From positions 28,053,838-28,117,837 of the forward strand of contig NC_035443.2 of assembly GCF_002127325.2 (NCBI RefSeq): a stretch of 64,000 nt of DNA, written 5' to 3'. The first letter of the stretch is position 1, and every line of letters begins with the position of its first letter. Under the pieces are notes generated by a model. That model searched no databases and was not told the origin of the DNA. It worked only from the letters and a program-made list of their open reading frames with translations. This DNA is from Helianthus annuus. Its lineage: Eukaryota; Streptophyta; Magnoliopsida; Asterales; Asteraceae. The position numbers and the translations under genes are program-made. Shown in pieces: positions 52,427-63,748 of the stretch.

Positions 52427-54702
52427 TCAAGTTGGTGGTATAACAACACCCAACTTGGACAGAATTTCTCGATGATGTGGAACAGCTAAGCTCTTCGTAA
52501 AAATGTCAGCTGGTTGATCAGTTGTACGAGTATGCGTCAAAGAAATAAGTCTGTCTTGAAGTTTCTCACGAACAAAATGGCAGTGAAGATCTATGTGCTT
52601 TGTTCGCTCGTGAAACACAGGATTCTTAGCAATATAGATCGCAGCTTGATTATCACATTTTAAAGGAATAGGGGTGACATTCGGAACGTGCAACTCGTGT
52701 AGTAACCGGGTTAACCATGCTAATTCAGCAGTGACTCATCGCATTGAGCGATATTCAGCTTCAGATGAACTTAAAGCCACAGTGGGTTGCTTTTTTGATT
52801 TCCATGAAATTGAAGAACCTCCAAGGGTAACAAAATAGCCGCTAACAGACCTTCTAGTGTTAGGACATGAAGCCCAGTCAGAATCACAATAAGCCTGAAG
52901 ATCAAATGAATTTGAGTTATTGAAAAATAACCCTTGTGTAATAGTGCCCTTGACATAAGCCAGTGTATGTAAGGCTGCAGACTAGTGAGGCAGATGAGGA
53001 TCTTGCATAAATTGGCTAAAAAAATTGGACTGCAAATGAAAGATCCGGCCTTGTATGTGTGAGATAATTCAACTTGCGTATAAGCTGGCTATATTTCAAA
53101 GGATCAGAAAAAGAATCACCATCTTTTAACTTCAATTGTAAATGAGATGGTAAAGGAGAATTTTGAATATCCAGGTCGATGAATCAAACTCAGCTAGTAA
53201 GTCTTTTGCAAATTTTCTTTGTGACAAGATAATCCCAATCGAATGAGCATGAACTTCTATGCCAAGAAAATAATTCAAAGACCCCAAATCCTTTTTTTTT
53301 TGAAAAACATCATGCAGAAAAGCTTTAAGAGCAGTTATCTCCTCTGGATTATTCCATGTTAACAAGATATCGTCCACATATACTGCTGCATGAACCGTAG
53401 ACGATCCCATTAACTTGGTAAATAAAGAATAATCATTAGCAGACCGCACATAACCTTTTGATTTTAAGACAGTTGAAAGTTTGCCATACCATTGCCTTGA
53501 TGCTTGGTTTAAGCCATAGAGTGATTTTTGAAGTTTAAGAACTTGATTATATGGTAAAGTTATACCAGGAGGAGGAGGAGACATATAAATGTCTTCATCT
53601 AAATCACCATGGAGAAACGCATTGTTCATGTCAAGCTGAAACAGTGGCCATTTCAGTTTTGTTTCAATAGCAATGAGAGATCTAATAGTAGTCATCTTAA
53701 CTACTTAACTACTTAACTACTGGAGAGAAAGTTTCATTATAATCAATACCATGTTTTTGAGTGTCCCCCTGACAACCAAACGGGCCTTGCACCTTTCAAC
53801 GGTCCCGTTAGCATGATACTTGATTTTATAAACCCACTTACACTTAATGGGTTTCTTTCAAGGAGGAAGATCAACTATAGACCAAGTGTTATTGTTTTGA
53901 AGAGCAGTAAACTCCTTGTCCATTGTTTCCTGCCAAGCTGGAAATTGTGCAGCCTGTTTGTATGAAGTAGGCTCATGCAAAATATCAAGATAATGAGGAA
54001 TAAGCTGACTGGATTTAGAAAGATCAACAAAATTAGCAAAGGCAGTGGGCAGACACTCATTAGTGATGGTATGAAAGCAATGAACATGTGAATCAGAAGT
54101 ATGAACATGATTACATACATAATCATGTAAATATGACGGAGGATTAGAAGAACTTGTGGACCTTCTAACAAGAGGAGGAGGAGGGTTAGAAGGCGATTAG
54201 GAGAAGGAGAATCTGTTGTAAGAGAATCAGAAATTGAAGAAAATGAATCATCAAAGAAAGAATTGAAATGTTCAACTGGAAGAGGAGGAAAGATTGAAGA
54301 ATTGTTAGGATTGTGCAAAGAAGGAAACAAGTGTTCAAAAAATACCACATCTCTAGATACAAATGTAGTATGAGTGTCTAGGTTATACAACTTGTAACCT
54401 TTCTTTGCAATGGGATACCCAATGAATAAACAAGGTGTAGCTCGAGGTTGAAACTTGTCTCTTCCTTGTTTAGTGGTTGAAGCGTAACACAAACATCCAA
54501 AAGCTTTAAGATCTGAGTATGAAGGAGGCTTTTGTGTTAGAATTTCAAAAGGAGTTTTGTTATCGAGTAAAAGTGTAGGATAGAGATTGATTAAATGAGT
54601 AGCCGTTAAAACACAATCTCCCCAGAATTTTAAAGGAATATTAGATTGAAACAATAATGCCCTTGAGGTTTCCAAAAGGTGTTTATGTTTTCTCTCAACC
54701 AC
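52427..54702 (-). pseudogene. Copia integrase end, RT and RNase H remains (G)
   Basis: Going along the minus strand: integrase [17 protein letters not shown] (from 54702) and the region [14 protein letters not shown]. After a frame change comes a linker, then RT in 53695-53132 with FQLDMNNAFLHGDLDED and AAVYVDDILLTWNN. After further stops come RNase H with CDNQAAIYIAKNPVFHERTKH and QPADIFTKSLAVPHH in 52693-52427. There are at least four frame breaks, so it is not functional. Confidence 0.88.
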
Positions 54703-54708
54703 CCCGTT

Positions 54709-55941
54709 CTACTGGTGAGCATGAGGGCAAATGGTTTGATGAACAATGCCTTTAGACCTGAGATAAGAAGCATGTTCTATACTACTGCCCAATTCAAATG
54801 CCTTACCTAATCTTATGCATTTTACTTTGACAGTAATCTGTCTTTCAACCATTTCAATGAAAGCTTGCAAAACAGCAAAGGCATTGCCTTTAGTTGCGAG
54901 TAAATGGGTCCAAGTAGTTCTGCTAAAATCATCCACGATTGTCAAAAAATATTTGCAGCCGTTATAAGTGGATGTTTTATATGGTCCCCAAACATCAACA
55001 TGCAACAAATCAAAAATAGCCTTAGTGGAACGTGTAGTGGGAAAAGGCAAGCAATGTTGCCTAGCTTTAGGCCAAATTGAACAATGATTAAGAACAGACA
55101 AATTTTCATTAGAAATGACATCTAATTGTTTCATTTTATAGGCTGGCAAATGTCCAAGCCTATGATGCCATATAGTACTTGAAACAGTAGAATTACAAGT
55201 AGAAGTGGTAAATAAAGAAGTGTTGAAACAATGAAAAGAAGGAGTGTTTGCTTTGAGAATGTAGAGCCCATCTAGGAGATCATGAAGAACCAGTGGCCTC
55301 TTCATTGATGGGACCTGCAACAAGCAACTTTTATTAGAAAAGTAAACAATGCCTTGATTACTATGACACAATTTAGAAACAGAAAGCAGATTATGCTTGA
55401 ATTCAGGAACAAAAAGAACATTATGAAGAATCAGATCAGAATGAAGTATAACAGTTCCAACCTGATGAACTGTTATAACATGGCCATTAGGAAGACCAAT
55501 AAAAAACGGAGATGAAATGTAGTGAAGATTGGAAAATAAATTTGGATCATTACACATGTGATCACTGGCTCTAGTGTCAATGATCCATTTTGTGTGAACA
55601 TTAGTGGAATTACAAGCCATAATACCTGCAAAATTAGCAGCATGGATCGAAGAAGTAGGCTGTGATTGAGTATCTTTTGCCAAATTGTGGTGCTGCAACA
55701 ATTTCATCAACTCATTGTATTGTGTGACTGAGATAGATGATGAACCATTTGAAGATTCAGGAGAAGTGCTATTAACAAAAGGATTTGTTGACTGTTGAAA
55801 AGGCAAGTCAGATTCAAGTTCCACATTGTTTGCAGTTCCACGTTTTGACTTTGTGAACTTGAAGTCTTTAGGAAAACCAATGATTCTGTAACATTTACTG
55901 ACATGATGTCCAGATTTCTTGCAATGAGAACAAACTTGCAC
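54709..55941 (-). pseudogene. Gag knuckle, protease and integrase core (G)
   Basis: A CCHC knuckle CSHCKKSGHHVSKC opens the frame. The protease motif is WIIDTRASDHM, with Arg in place of the active-site Gly. The integrase zinc finger (IWHHRLGHLPAYKM) has lost its cysteines: the expected CxxC reads as CSIWPK. The core includes FDLLHVDVWGPY. A TAG just before NGVVERK, where CAG is usual, ends the frame at 54709. It is inactive. Confidence 0.88.
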
Positions 55942-55984
55942 CTTCTTATTATCAGAATTCCCAAAAAAAGCTGAGTATTAACAT

Positions 55985-56698
55985 TCATAGATGCAAATTC
56001 AGAAGGAAAAGGAGATAAAGAATGAATCTCCCTTTAATTTGTTTCTCATCTTGAACAACAAGAACATAAGCTTGATTAATAGTAGGTAACGGTTTCATTA
56101 TAAGAATATTACCTCTGACCATATCATAACAGGGGTTTAAACCCATCAAGAATTGCATAAGACGCTGATCTTCATCTCTCTTAGCCAGAAGATTAGCAGT
56201 ACCACAGGTGCATATTGGAATGGTGTTAATAGACATTAATTCATCCCAAACAGTCTTGAGTCTCGTAAAATAAGAAGCAACATCAGAATTACCTTGAACA
56301 AGATCAGTTAAGCTCTTTTGCAACTGATACTACTTGGCACCATTGTCTTGACCATATTGATCGTTGAGTTCAAGCCATAATTGTCGAGCAGACGCAACAT
56401 AAAGAACACTGCCACTGATATCTCGAGATAATGTGTTAAAGATCCAAGAAATCACCATGTCATTGCACCGATTCCAGAGAGAAACTTGAGAAGAATCAGT
56501 GGGAGAAGCAAATTCACCATTTACAAACACCAATTTGCTCTTTGCAGATAGGGCAATTGTTATGGCACGTTTCCACGCACCAAATCCCTAGCCATCAAAC
56601 GGTTTGGAAACAAGAAGCATCCCAGGATGATCAGAAGGATGTAAGAACAAAGGATTGGAAGAATTAATCGCGCTAGAAGACGGAATCGATTCAGGCAT
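55985..56698 (-). pseudogene. gag: Copia gag (G), interrupted
   Basis: ATG at 56698 (MPESIPSSSA) opens the capsid. A stop at about 56589 and another at 56330 interrupt a UBN2-type region containing VISWIFNTLSRDISGSVLY and LMQFLMGLNPCYDMVRGNIL. A frameshift follows before the zinc knuckle. Confidence 0.85.
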
Positions 56699-56838
56699 AA
56701 TGAAAAACAGAGCAAATTGAACGAAATTGAACGAATAAATCATGAAAGAAAATGACGAATTGAACGAGAGAAACTGAAGAAATCACGAAGAAATTGATCG
56801 CGGAAACGAAAAAACAGAATCGAATCAGGATGATACCA

Positions 56839-57004
56839 TGTAAATTGAGAGAATGAAAAGCTTGAATTGAATTATTCCCAAAATGATACAAGCCCTAATT
56901 ATATACAGACAAAACTAACTAACCAACTGTTTTCTAACTTCCTAACTAACAATAAACAGAATAATTAAAGGGTAAAATAGTAATTTGACTTTATTAAGTC
57001 AACA
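56839..57004 (-). repeat. 5' LTR of G
   Basis: 166-bp partner of 52254-52419. Confidence 0.92.
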
Positions 57005-57241
57005 ATTAACAAGTTCTCATTAGGGGTAATCTTTGAAGTTAACCACTGCTTGAAGATTAAAAGTCTTTTAACATGTTTAAAGTTACCACAAACTACCACT
57101 AGTCATTTTGACAGGTTTTCAAATTTTAATAGAACTTTTCTCATTTGCTTGGGTTTTAATTGCTGAAAAACATAGATAGTTACCTAAAATAAAATAAAAT
57201 CCAATGAGTTTTACCCTATTAAACGATTTGCCCTTGCATAA

Positions 57242-57408
57242 TATTTAAAGTTAATTGCTTGCCTTCTCTCATTAGCAACCTCAATATTTACACAAATTAC
57301 AAGGTATCCAAAATATAGAAGGTGTATAACTACCTAGCACAAATTACGGGATTACACTAATTTGGATGATTCTCTCATATTATTTACATAATTATTATAT
57401 ATCTATTA
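57242..57408 (-). repeat. 3' LTR of H
   Basis: 167 bp, next to the polypurine tract (TACCCCTGTAG on the plus strand). Confidence 0.8.
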
Positions 57409-57414
57409 TACCCC

Positions 57415-59570
57415 TGTAGTCGAAGCGGGAGGAGAGCGGATGCTGAGAGTGGATCTGAAATCTTCAAAGAGCATGCGAGGAAGGCCTTTTGTGAATATAT
57501 CTGCAATCTGGTAGCGTGACGGGATATGGACAACACGAACTTATCCACGCTGTACATGTTCATGGACAAAGTGAATATCCAACTCTATGTGTTTTGTCCG
57601 TTGATGTTGTACCGGGTTACTTGAAAGATAAATTGCACTAACATTATCACAGTAGACCAAGGTTGCTCGAGTTAGAGGATGATGTAGTTCGAGTAGCAGG
57701 TTCCGAAACCAGCAGATTTCGACGACAACATTGGCGACCCCACGGTACTCGGCTTCTGTACTGGATCACGAAATAGTTGACTGGCGCTTGGAGGACCATG
57801 ATATGAGGTTGTCCCCGAAATAAATGCAATACCCACTAGTGGACCGTCGTGTGTTTGGGCAACCAGCCAAGTCTGCATCAGTGTAAGCCTGTAAGGATGG
57901 GGCAGAAGTGTGGCCCAAAGTCAGGCCGTAGGAAGATGTGCCCTTGATGTAGCGAATGATCCTCTTCAGAGCATTCCAGTGATCGGTACGGGGATCATGC
58001 ATATGCATGCATATCTGTTGAACAGCATATGTGATGTCAGGTCTAGTAAAAGTAAGATACTGAAGTGCTCCAGCAAGGCTTCTGTAAAGGGTGGGATCAT
58101 GAAATGGTTCCCTGGAGTTTGCACTGAGCTTCAGATTGGTGTCGACGGGAGTGGACACGGGGTTGCAAGACTGCATACCTGCACGAGCAATAATATCAGT
58201 GGCATAAGAATGTTGTGACAGGAACATGGTGTCCCTATGGCGGGTGATTGAAATGCCCAAGAAAAAACTGAGTGGGCCAAGATCTTTCATGGCGAATTTA
58301 GTAGCAAGTTTCGCCATGAGGTGGTGTCGAAGACGGTCAGACGAGGTGACAAGCAAGATGTCATCAACATATAGAAGAAGGTAGGCAATGTCGTGACCAC
58401 TGTGTAAAGTGAATAGAGAAGTATCGCATTTGCTATGATGAAAGCCCATAGTTAGAACAAAGTCGGTGAACCATTGATACCATGCTCGTGGTGACTGTTT
58501 GAGTTCATAGAGTGATTTCTTGAGTAAACAGACATAGTTAGGAAAATTGCGATCCAGAAAACCCATTGGTTGATGCATGTAAACTGTTTCATGTAAGTTC
58601 CCCTAAGAAATGCGTTGGTGACGTCCAGTTGATGAACCGAGCATGACTTGGAAAGTGCTAGAGACAAAACAGTTCTGATGGTGGCTGGTTTTACAACTGG
58701 ACTAAATGTGTCACCGCAGTCAATTCCCACTTGTTGTGTGCGACCGTCACACACCAATCGTGCCTTGTACCTTTCCAAACTCCTGTCTGATTTGAATTTG
58801 TGTTTAAATAACCACATGCTTCGAATGACATTCATGTGTGGTTCCCTTGGTACCAACTTCCATGTTCCATTTTTAATAAGTGCATTATATTCGTTAGTCA
58901 TGGCAGAGAACCATACAGGTATGCATAAAGCATCAGTTGGGTTTTTGGGTATGGGAGTGATGTCAGCGGTGGTAGATGTGTGAAGGTTGAGGTGGTGTTT
59001 GGGTTTGACAATACCACTCATGGAGCGAGTTTGCATTGTGCGAGCTGGGGGAGGAGGTGGAGAGGGGGCTGTGGTGTGAGAGGTATGTGGAATGAAGTCT
59101 TGCTGATGGTCGATTGTGGAATGGGTCGTGTGAGCCGGTTGGGGTGAAGAGGTCTGTTGGGTCGATTGGTCCATAGGTGTAGGATGGGTGATAGGTGAAT
59201 TTGGGCCGGTGGGTTGGAGTTGTGGTGTGGGGCCGTGGCTGTGGGGTGAGGAAGTTGGGCTAGCATTTGGACTTTGGGCCGCAGGTGTGGATTGTGGGGT
59301 CTGGGTAGTGTGTAAAGGGTTAATGTGAGGCCATAAGTGGTGGTTTGTTGGAGAGTTTAGAAAGTCATAAGATTGTGGTGGGGCTACATATTGTTTGAAT
59401 GGAAAGGTTGTTTCATCAAAAGCCACATGGCGACAAATGATAATTTGCTTTGTATTTAGGCAAAGACATTTGTACCCCCGATGAGAGGTAGGATATCCTA
59501 AGAAGACACATGGGTGGGAACGGTTTTCGAGTTTGAGAAATGTGGTGGAAGGGGCGAGAGGGTAGCACAA
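57415..59570 (-). pseudogene. Copia integrase end, RT and RNase H (H)
   Basis: The frame 59570-58452 holds the integrase C-terminal region ([17 protein letters not shown]), a Pro/Thr/Ser-rich linker and the start of RT ([25 protein letters not shown]). A frameshift near 58590 moves to 58578-57766 with [30 protein letters not shown] and RNase H AYTDADLAGCPNTRRS. A TGA at 57766 interrupts RNase H; its C-terminal part (SAIYLSSNPVQHQRTKH, IADIFTKGLP) continues to about 57415. Not functional. Confidence 0.88.
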
Positions 59571-60295
59571 ACAACCGAAGACACGAATGTGGTCATAGGT
59601 GGGTGTGTTGTGGTATAATAATTCAGTTGGAGTGTTGGAGGTGTGGTTTTTATTAGGTAGGTCGTGGTTTCAAGAGCATGATGCCACAAGTGGTTTGGTA
59701 GAGAACCTTGAGCAAGTAATGTACGCATCATGTTATTGATTGTACGGATTTTCCTCTCGGCCTTGCCATTTTGGGAGGAGGTGTGAGGACACGAAAGTCG
59801 AAATACGATGCCATTTGCTTTAATGAATTGTTGAAAAGAGTTATTGACATATTCTTTTCCGTTGTCACATTGGAATGATTTAATATTTCTTTCAAATTGG
59901 GTTTGTATTAATTTGGCAAAGTTACAGAATATAGAAAACACTTGTGATTTTTTTTTTTGCGATTGGGAAACCCATAAGAAATTGGTAAAGTCGTCCAAAA
60001 ATAACACATAGTATCGGTGTCCCCCAGAGCTAAGTATGGGGGAGGTCCATAGATCACTGTGGACAATATCAAAAGGTTGAGAGGTGCAAGTATTGGAATT
60101 GAAAAATGTCAATCTAGTACTTTTACCAAAAATGCAAGACTGGCATACATTATTCTGAAATTTATTAAAAGTAATAGAACTAGAATTATTTAAAGAAGAC
60201 AAAGACTGTTGTCCCGGGTGTCCAAGACGTTGATGCCAGAGTTGGGAGGTCATGGCTACAAAGGAGGATGGTTGAGTTGAGGCAGGGCCAAGCAC
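59498..60295 (-). pseudogene. Copia integrase core (H)
   Basis: Zinc finger LWHQRLGHPGQQSL with CQSCIFGKS. Catalytic regions FDIVHSDLWTSPI, FQCDNGKEYVNN and SSQNGKAERKIRTIN are all present. It stops after a frame change near 59630 where a run of short indels begins. Confidence 0.87.
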
Positions 60296-60301
60296 CAGCG
60301 A

Positions 60302-61737
60302 TTACAGATCACCGCTGTTGTTGCACCGGAGGATAGGGGTCCGGGTCTTGTAATCATTCACAAGAAAACCAAAGGGATCAAACTCAACAGAAACAAAATT
60401 ATCATTTGTGAAACGGCGAACGGAAACTAAATTTTTAAGTAATTTTGGTGAGTAAAGAACATTTTTAAGGATAAAGGGTGGGAAAGGTTTGGGTAGGATT
60501 TTGGTGCCTTGTCCATGTACGGGTATAGTGTCGCCATTTCCAACAATTATATTTTTTGAAATACACTTATTAGAAAAGGAAAGAAAGTCACCTTGATCAT
60601 GAGTTATGGTGGTTGTCGCCCCTGTGTCCATATAAGGAGTCGGATCCTGTTGTTGAAGTGACATAGTGTATAGTGCTTGCTCAATGTCCGTAGGTGTGTA
60701 CGCGGTGTGATGAGCCTGATTTGGACGCGAACCAAGGATCCCTTGAGAATTAGTATTATGTTGTGACCAATTGGATGTGCTCGGGTATGGGCAGGGGGTG
60801 TGGGCCAAGGAGTATTTTGTTGTTGCTGTGAGAAATTGTGTGGGGCGTTCCAACCATAAGCCCAAGGTGGGGTGTATAGATTTTGCCAATAACTTTGAGA
60901 AGGTCCTCCCCATGGTGTACGATGTTTGCCCGAGTAACCACCACGACCGCGTCCTCTTCCTCGACGACCACCGCGGCCTCGTGAACGATCAGTATATTTA
61001 TATCTGGATGAATCTTGGTGGGTGTCAGTGTTGGAGGACCGGGAGGTCCCGGCAGCCAAGGCAGTCCCGGCCGTTTTTGATGCGGCAAGTGCGTGTTCGG
61101 CCTTTCGTTGTTTGACTTGTATTAACCTTGAGCAGGCAGTGTAGAAATTGGGCAGAGGATCCTGCTGTAAAATGGTGGCAATACTTTCGTATTGCTCGTT
61201 CAGTCCGGCGATTAATTAGAGAACAAGACGGTCGTTGTCAACCGGGGCGTTCACATTAGCGAGCTGATCGGCAATGACCTTCAACTCCTGGTAGTACGCA
61301 GAAACATTTGGAAACCCGTCAAGACGAGTGTTGGAGAACTTGTGAAGAGGCTGAATAGCGCAGGCACTTTTGTTATCGTTAAATAGATCTTCAATGGCTA
61401 CCCATGCGGCATACGCGGTTGTGTTTTTGGTCATGATAGTGTGAAGAAAGTCGTTAGAGATCGTGCCATAGATCCATTGTAGAACAATGGCGTCTAGTCG
61501 ATCCCATTCGTCTTCCGGTTTGGGTTTGGCGGTTTCTTTTCCGGCATCGGAAGTTGCAGGTTTGGAGGAGGCGGGACGTTCCAAGCGGTGGTCGATAACT
61601 TTAAAAGTTCGACAGTGAATTTTAAAGAATTCCGACCAGGAAGCCTACTGGCTGGAGTCGATTTCCAAGAGGATGGAAATGAAGGTTCTTATGTTTGAAA
61701 CTGTGGTGGCTGGATGTATTTGAGGTGTGGAGGCCAT
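60302..61737 (-). pseudogene. gag: Copia gag and protease (H)
   Basis: ATG at 61737 (MASTPQIHPATT). An early TAG near 61648 breaks the start. The capsid then runs from 61584 (DEWDRLDAIVLQWIYGTISN) to a TAA at 61216. A Gly/Arg-rich tail (RGRGGRRGRGRGRGGY) replaces a zinc knuckle, which I do not find. After a frameshift near 60790 the protease motif PYMDTGATTTITHDQG appears near 60620, and the frame closes at 60302. Confidence 0.85.
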
Positions 61738-61835
61738 TGTAGAATGAAGGGGAAGAAGGGTTGAAAGATTAAAGACGGAAGAGGGATGAAGGCGTAGGGG
61801 TAGGAAGGATGATCAAGCTGGATCTCTTGATACCA

Positions 61836-61980
61836 TATTTGAAGTTAATTGCTTGCCTTCTCTCATTAGTAACCTCATGTATTTATACAAATTACAAGGT
61901 ATCCAAAATATAGGTGTATAACTACCTAGCACTAATTACGGGATTACACTAATTTGGATGATTCTCTCATATTATTTACA

Positions 61981-62037
<57 letters not shown>
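61836..62037 (-). repeat. 5' LTR of H with TA microsatellite
   Basis: The partner of 57242-57408, expanded to 202 bp by about 50 bp of TA repeats (61985-62035). Confidence 0.82.
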
Positions 62038-62060
62038 CATAATTAAAAGGAGAAACTTAC

Positions 62061-62211
62061 ATGTCCAATAAGGTTGTTGGAATGTTCTTCATGGACAAAC
62101 CCTCTGTTTTTTTCTCCGCTAACAATTTCTAGCACTAACACGCCAAAGCTATATACGTCTGATTTTATCGAAAATATACCATTTCCTGCATACTCTGGTG
62201 CCATGTAGCCA
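62061..62211 (-). CDS. Receptor kinase 151-bp exon
   Basis: Acceptor ATAG before 62211, donor GTAAGT at 62060. It encodes [34 protein letters not shown] and NNLIGH: the APE motif, the conserved SDVYSFG and the subdomain X region. Length and phases are canonical. Confidence 0.92.
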
Positions 62212-62284
62212 CTATGAAGAATGAAAGTATATGTAAATAATTCACTAAACAAATATGAATGAGGTTAGGGTAGATGTCTCTCAC

Positions 62285-62521
62285 TATGTTCCAACCACTC
62301 TGTTTGTGTTTGACTCTATCTGATTTCCTCCAAAAGTTCTAGCCAAGCCAAAATCTGATATCTTCGGGTTCATCTCTATGTCAAGCAAGATATTGCTGAC
62401 TTTGGATCTCTATGTATGACTCTGAGCCGAGAATCCTGGTGAAGATAAAGAAGACCACGAGCAATTCCATTGATAATGTGGTAACGTGTAGTCCAATCAA
62501 GGCGTTCGTTTCGAGTTGTAT
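62285..62521 (-). pseudogene. Receptor kinase catalytic-loop exon with two lesions
   Basis: It encodes [20 protein letters not shown], then VIHRD, after which one base is missing. The expected L-K-x-S-N-I-L-L-D continues one frame over, followed by [15 protein letters not shown] with the DFG motif. Length is 237 bp where the family has 238. The base pair before the exon at 62522-62523 reads AA on the minus strand, where AG is required. The donor GTGAGA (62279-62284) is normal. Confidence 0.88.
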
Positions 62522-62639
62522 TTGTGAATAGATTGAATTAGTTTTGCTTCATGTATTTTTTTATTTGATACTTTTGTAAGATTCTTTTCTTTCGTTCCTT
62601 TTTTTTTTTTTTTTTTGATATATTGTTCCATTTACCTAC

Positions 62640-62850
62640 CAAATATGAAGGAATCAAGGCTTTTGTTTGGCATGTATTCATAGATCAACATCTTTTCGGC
62701 TCCTCCTATGCAGCAACCCAAAAGCTTAACAAGGTTACGATGTTGTAGTTTAGATATCAAGATGACTTCATTCTTGAACTCGTGAAGTCCTTGAGTGGAT
62801 GTTTTTGCTAGCCTCTTAACTGCTATTTCCTTCCCGTCTTCGAGTACACC
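62640..62850 (-). CDS. Receptor kinase 211-bp exon
   Basis: It encodes [14 protein letters not shown] with the ATP-binding Lys, [20 protein letters not shown] with the helix C Glu, and the hinge region [16 protein letters not shown]. Acceptor TTTCAG, donor GTAGGT. Open throughout. Confidence 0.92.
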
Positions 62851-63265
62851 CTGAAACTTAATGCTTATTGAAGGCCCAGATGAATAAAAAACCTAGATTG
62901 ATCAAACCTTGATCAACTCTTTTATTGGTATATGAACCAAAGCAAGTAATAATACATTAACCAATTACCCCTGTTTATACTAAACTAGATTGGAAAAAAG
63001 GATAATCTATTCTCGGTTGGAAATCATGTTCTTATTTGACTCGATTTCCTACCATCCAAAATACCATACCAGAAACAATAATTAAAATAAGCAAAACATT
63101 GTTAACCTAAACCAAACAACCGATCGACTTAAAGTCTCAACCAAGTTTCAGTGATTATGAGCAGATCGAGTATCCCACTACATGCATTCGTAACTTATGC
63201 TACAAATCAGTTTATGGTAACACCTCCATATGTACGACATAGAAGGGCATGGAGTCATAGAATAC
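62851..63265 (-). other. Intron, 415 bp
   Basis: Donor GTATTC at 63260-63265, acceptor CAG at 62851-62853. AT-rich, nothing else seen. Confidence 0.8.
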
Positions 63266-63423
63266 CTTGTATACGGGTCCAAAACCTCCCTCTCCAAGTT
63301 TATTATCCATTGAAAAGTTGTTCGTAGCTGTAAGTAATGTAGACAAGCCAAATAGTGGTAACTCGAGATCTTCATCACCACCTTTATATTCAGGATCATG
63401 TCTCCATTCTTTTCCGGGTGTCC
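63266..63423 (-). CDS. Receptor kinase exon with glycine loop
   Basis: Correct frame (not the ATG frame of the overlapping short ORF): [34 protein letters not shown], then [12 protein letters not shown], the glycine-rich ATP loop. Acceptor CACAG, donor GTATTC. 158 bp. Confidence 0.9.
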
Positions 63424-63530
63424 CTGTGAGGTGGAATGGACAATGTCGGGTTGGATATATTTAATTTATTGGTAAAATGATTTAGAATAAATTATAACAT
63501 GAGCAGAACATAATGTAAGTAAAGAAATAC

Positions 63531-63668
63531 CTTGATGCTGTTGCTTCTTCATATAAAAAATGTAAAATAAGCATAATGAAACTAGTATGGCCAAAACTGC
63601 AAATGCTATGGGGACAATAACTCGTACTCTACTCCCTGCATTTGAGCTTCTACTGTTTTCTATCAAGT
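63531..63668 (-). CDS. Receptor kinase transmembrane exon
   Basis: DLIENSRSSNAGSRVRV, then a hydrophobic helix (IVPIAFAVLAILVSLCLFYI) and a basic stop-transfer (YMKKQQHQ). Acceptor CACAG at 63669, donor GTATTT. 138 bp. Confidence 0.9.
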
Positions 63669-63748
63669 CTGTGTGAAAACATTATGTTATAATGATGCAT
63701 TTATGTTGACATATAGACTACTAATAATGAACTATTGTTTTGAGTTAC

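Larger units (their letters stand above)
52254..57004 (-). mobile_element. Ty1/copia retrotransposon G in the kinase intron
   Basis: 166-bp LTRs at 52254-52419 and 56839-57004 with TG...CA ends, flanked by ATTAA at 52249-52253 and 57005-57009. The primer-binding site on the minus strand is TGGTATCATCC next to 56838. The polypurine tract is CCCCCC on the plus strand after 52419. The LTR copies differ by very few bases. Coding is interrupted many times. Confidence 0.94.
57242..62037 (-). mobile_element. Ty1/copia retrotransposon H in the kinase intron
   Basis: Direct repeats 57242-57408 and 61836-62037 are flanked by CATAA at 57237-57241 and 62038-62042. On these boundaries the LTRs begin and end with TA...TA rather than TG...CA. 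The primer-binding site (TGGTATCAAGAG on the minus strand, 61824-61835) directly abuts, which supports the 61836 boundary. The right LTR is longer because of a TA microsatellite. Gag-pol is full-length in outline but broken. Confidence 0.88.
52142..62060 (-). other. Last intron of the receptor kinase, 9.9 kb
   Basis: Donor GTAAGT at 62055-62060 and acceptor CAG at 52142-52144. Without elements G and H and their target copies only about 360 bp remain (52142-52253, 57010-57241, 62043-62060), a normal plant intron size. Confidence 0.85.

Noticed and set aside
63178..63399. ATG-started frame over a kinase exon
   Set aside because: Wrong frame; the adjacent frame gives the glycine-loop exon with proper splice sites.
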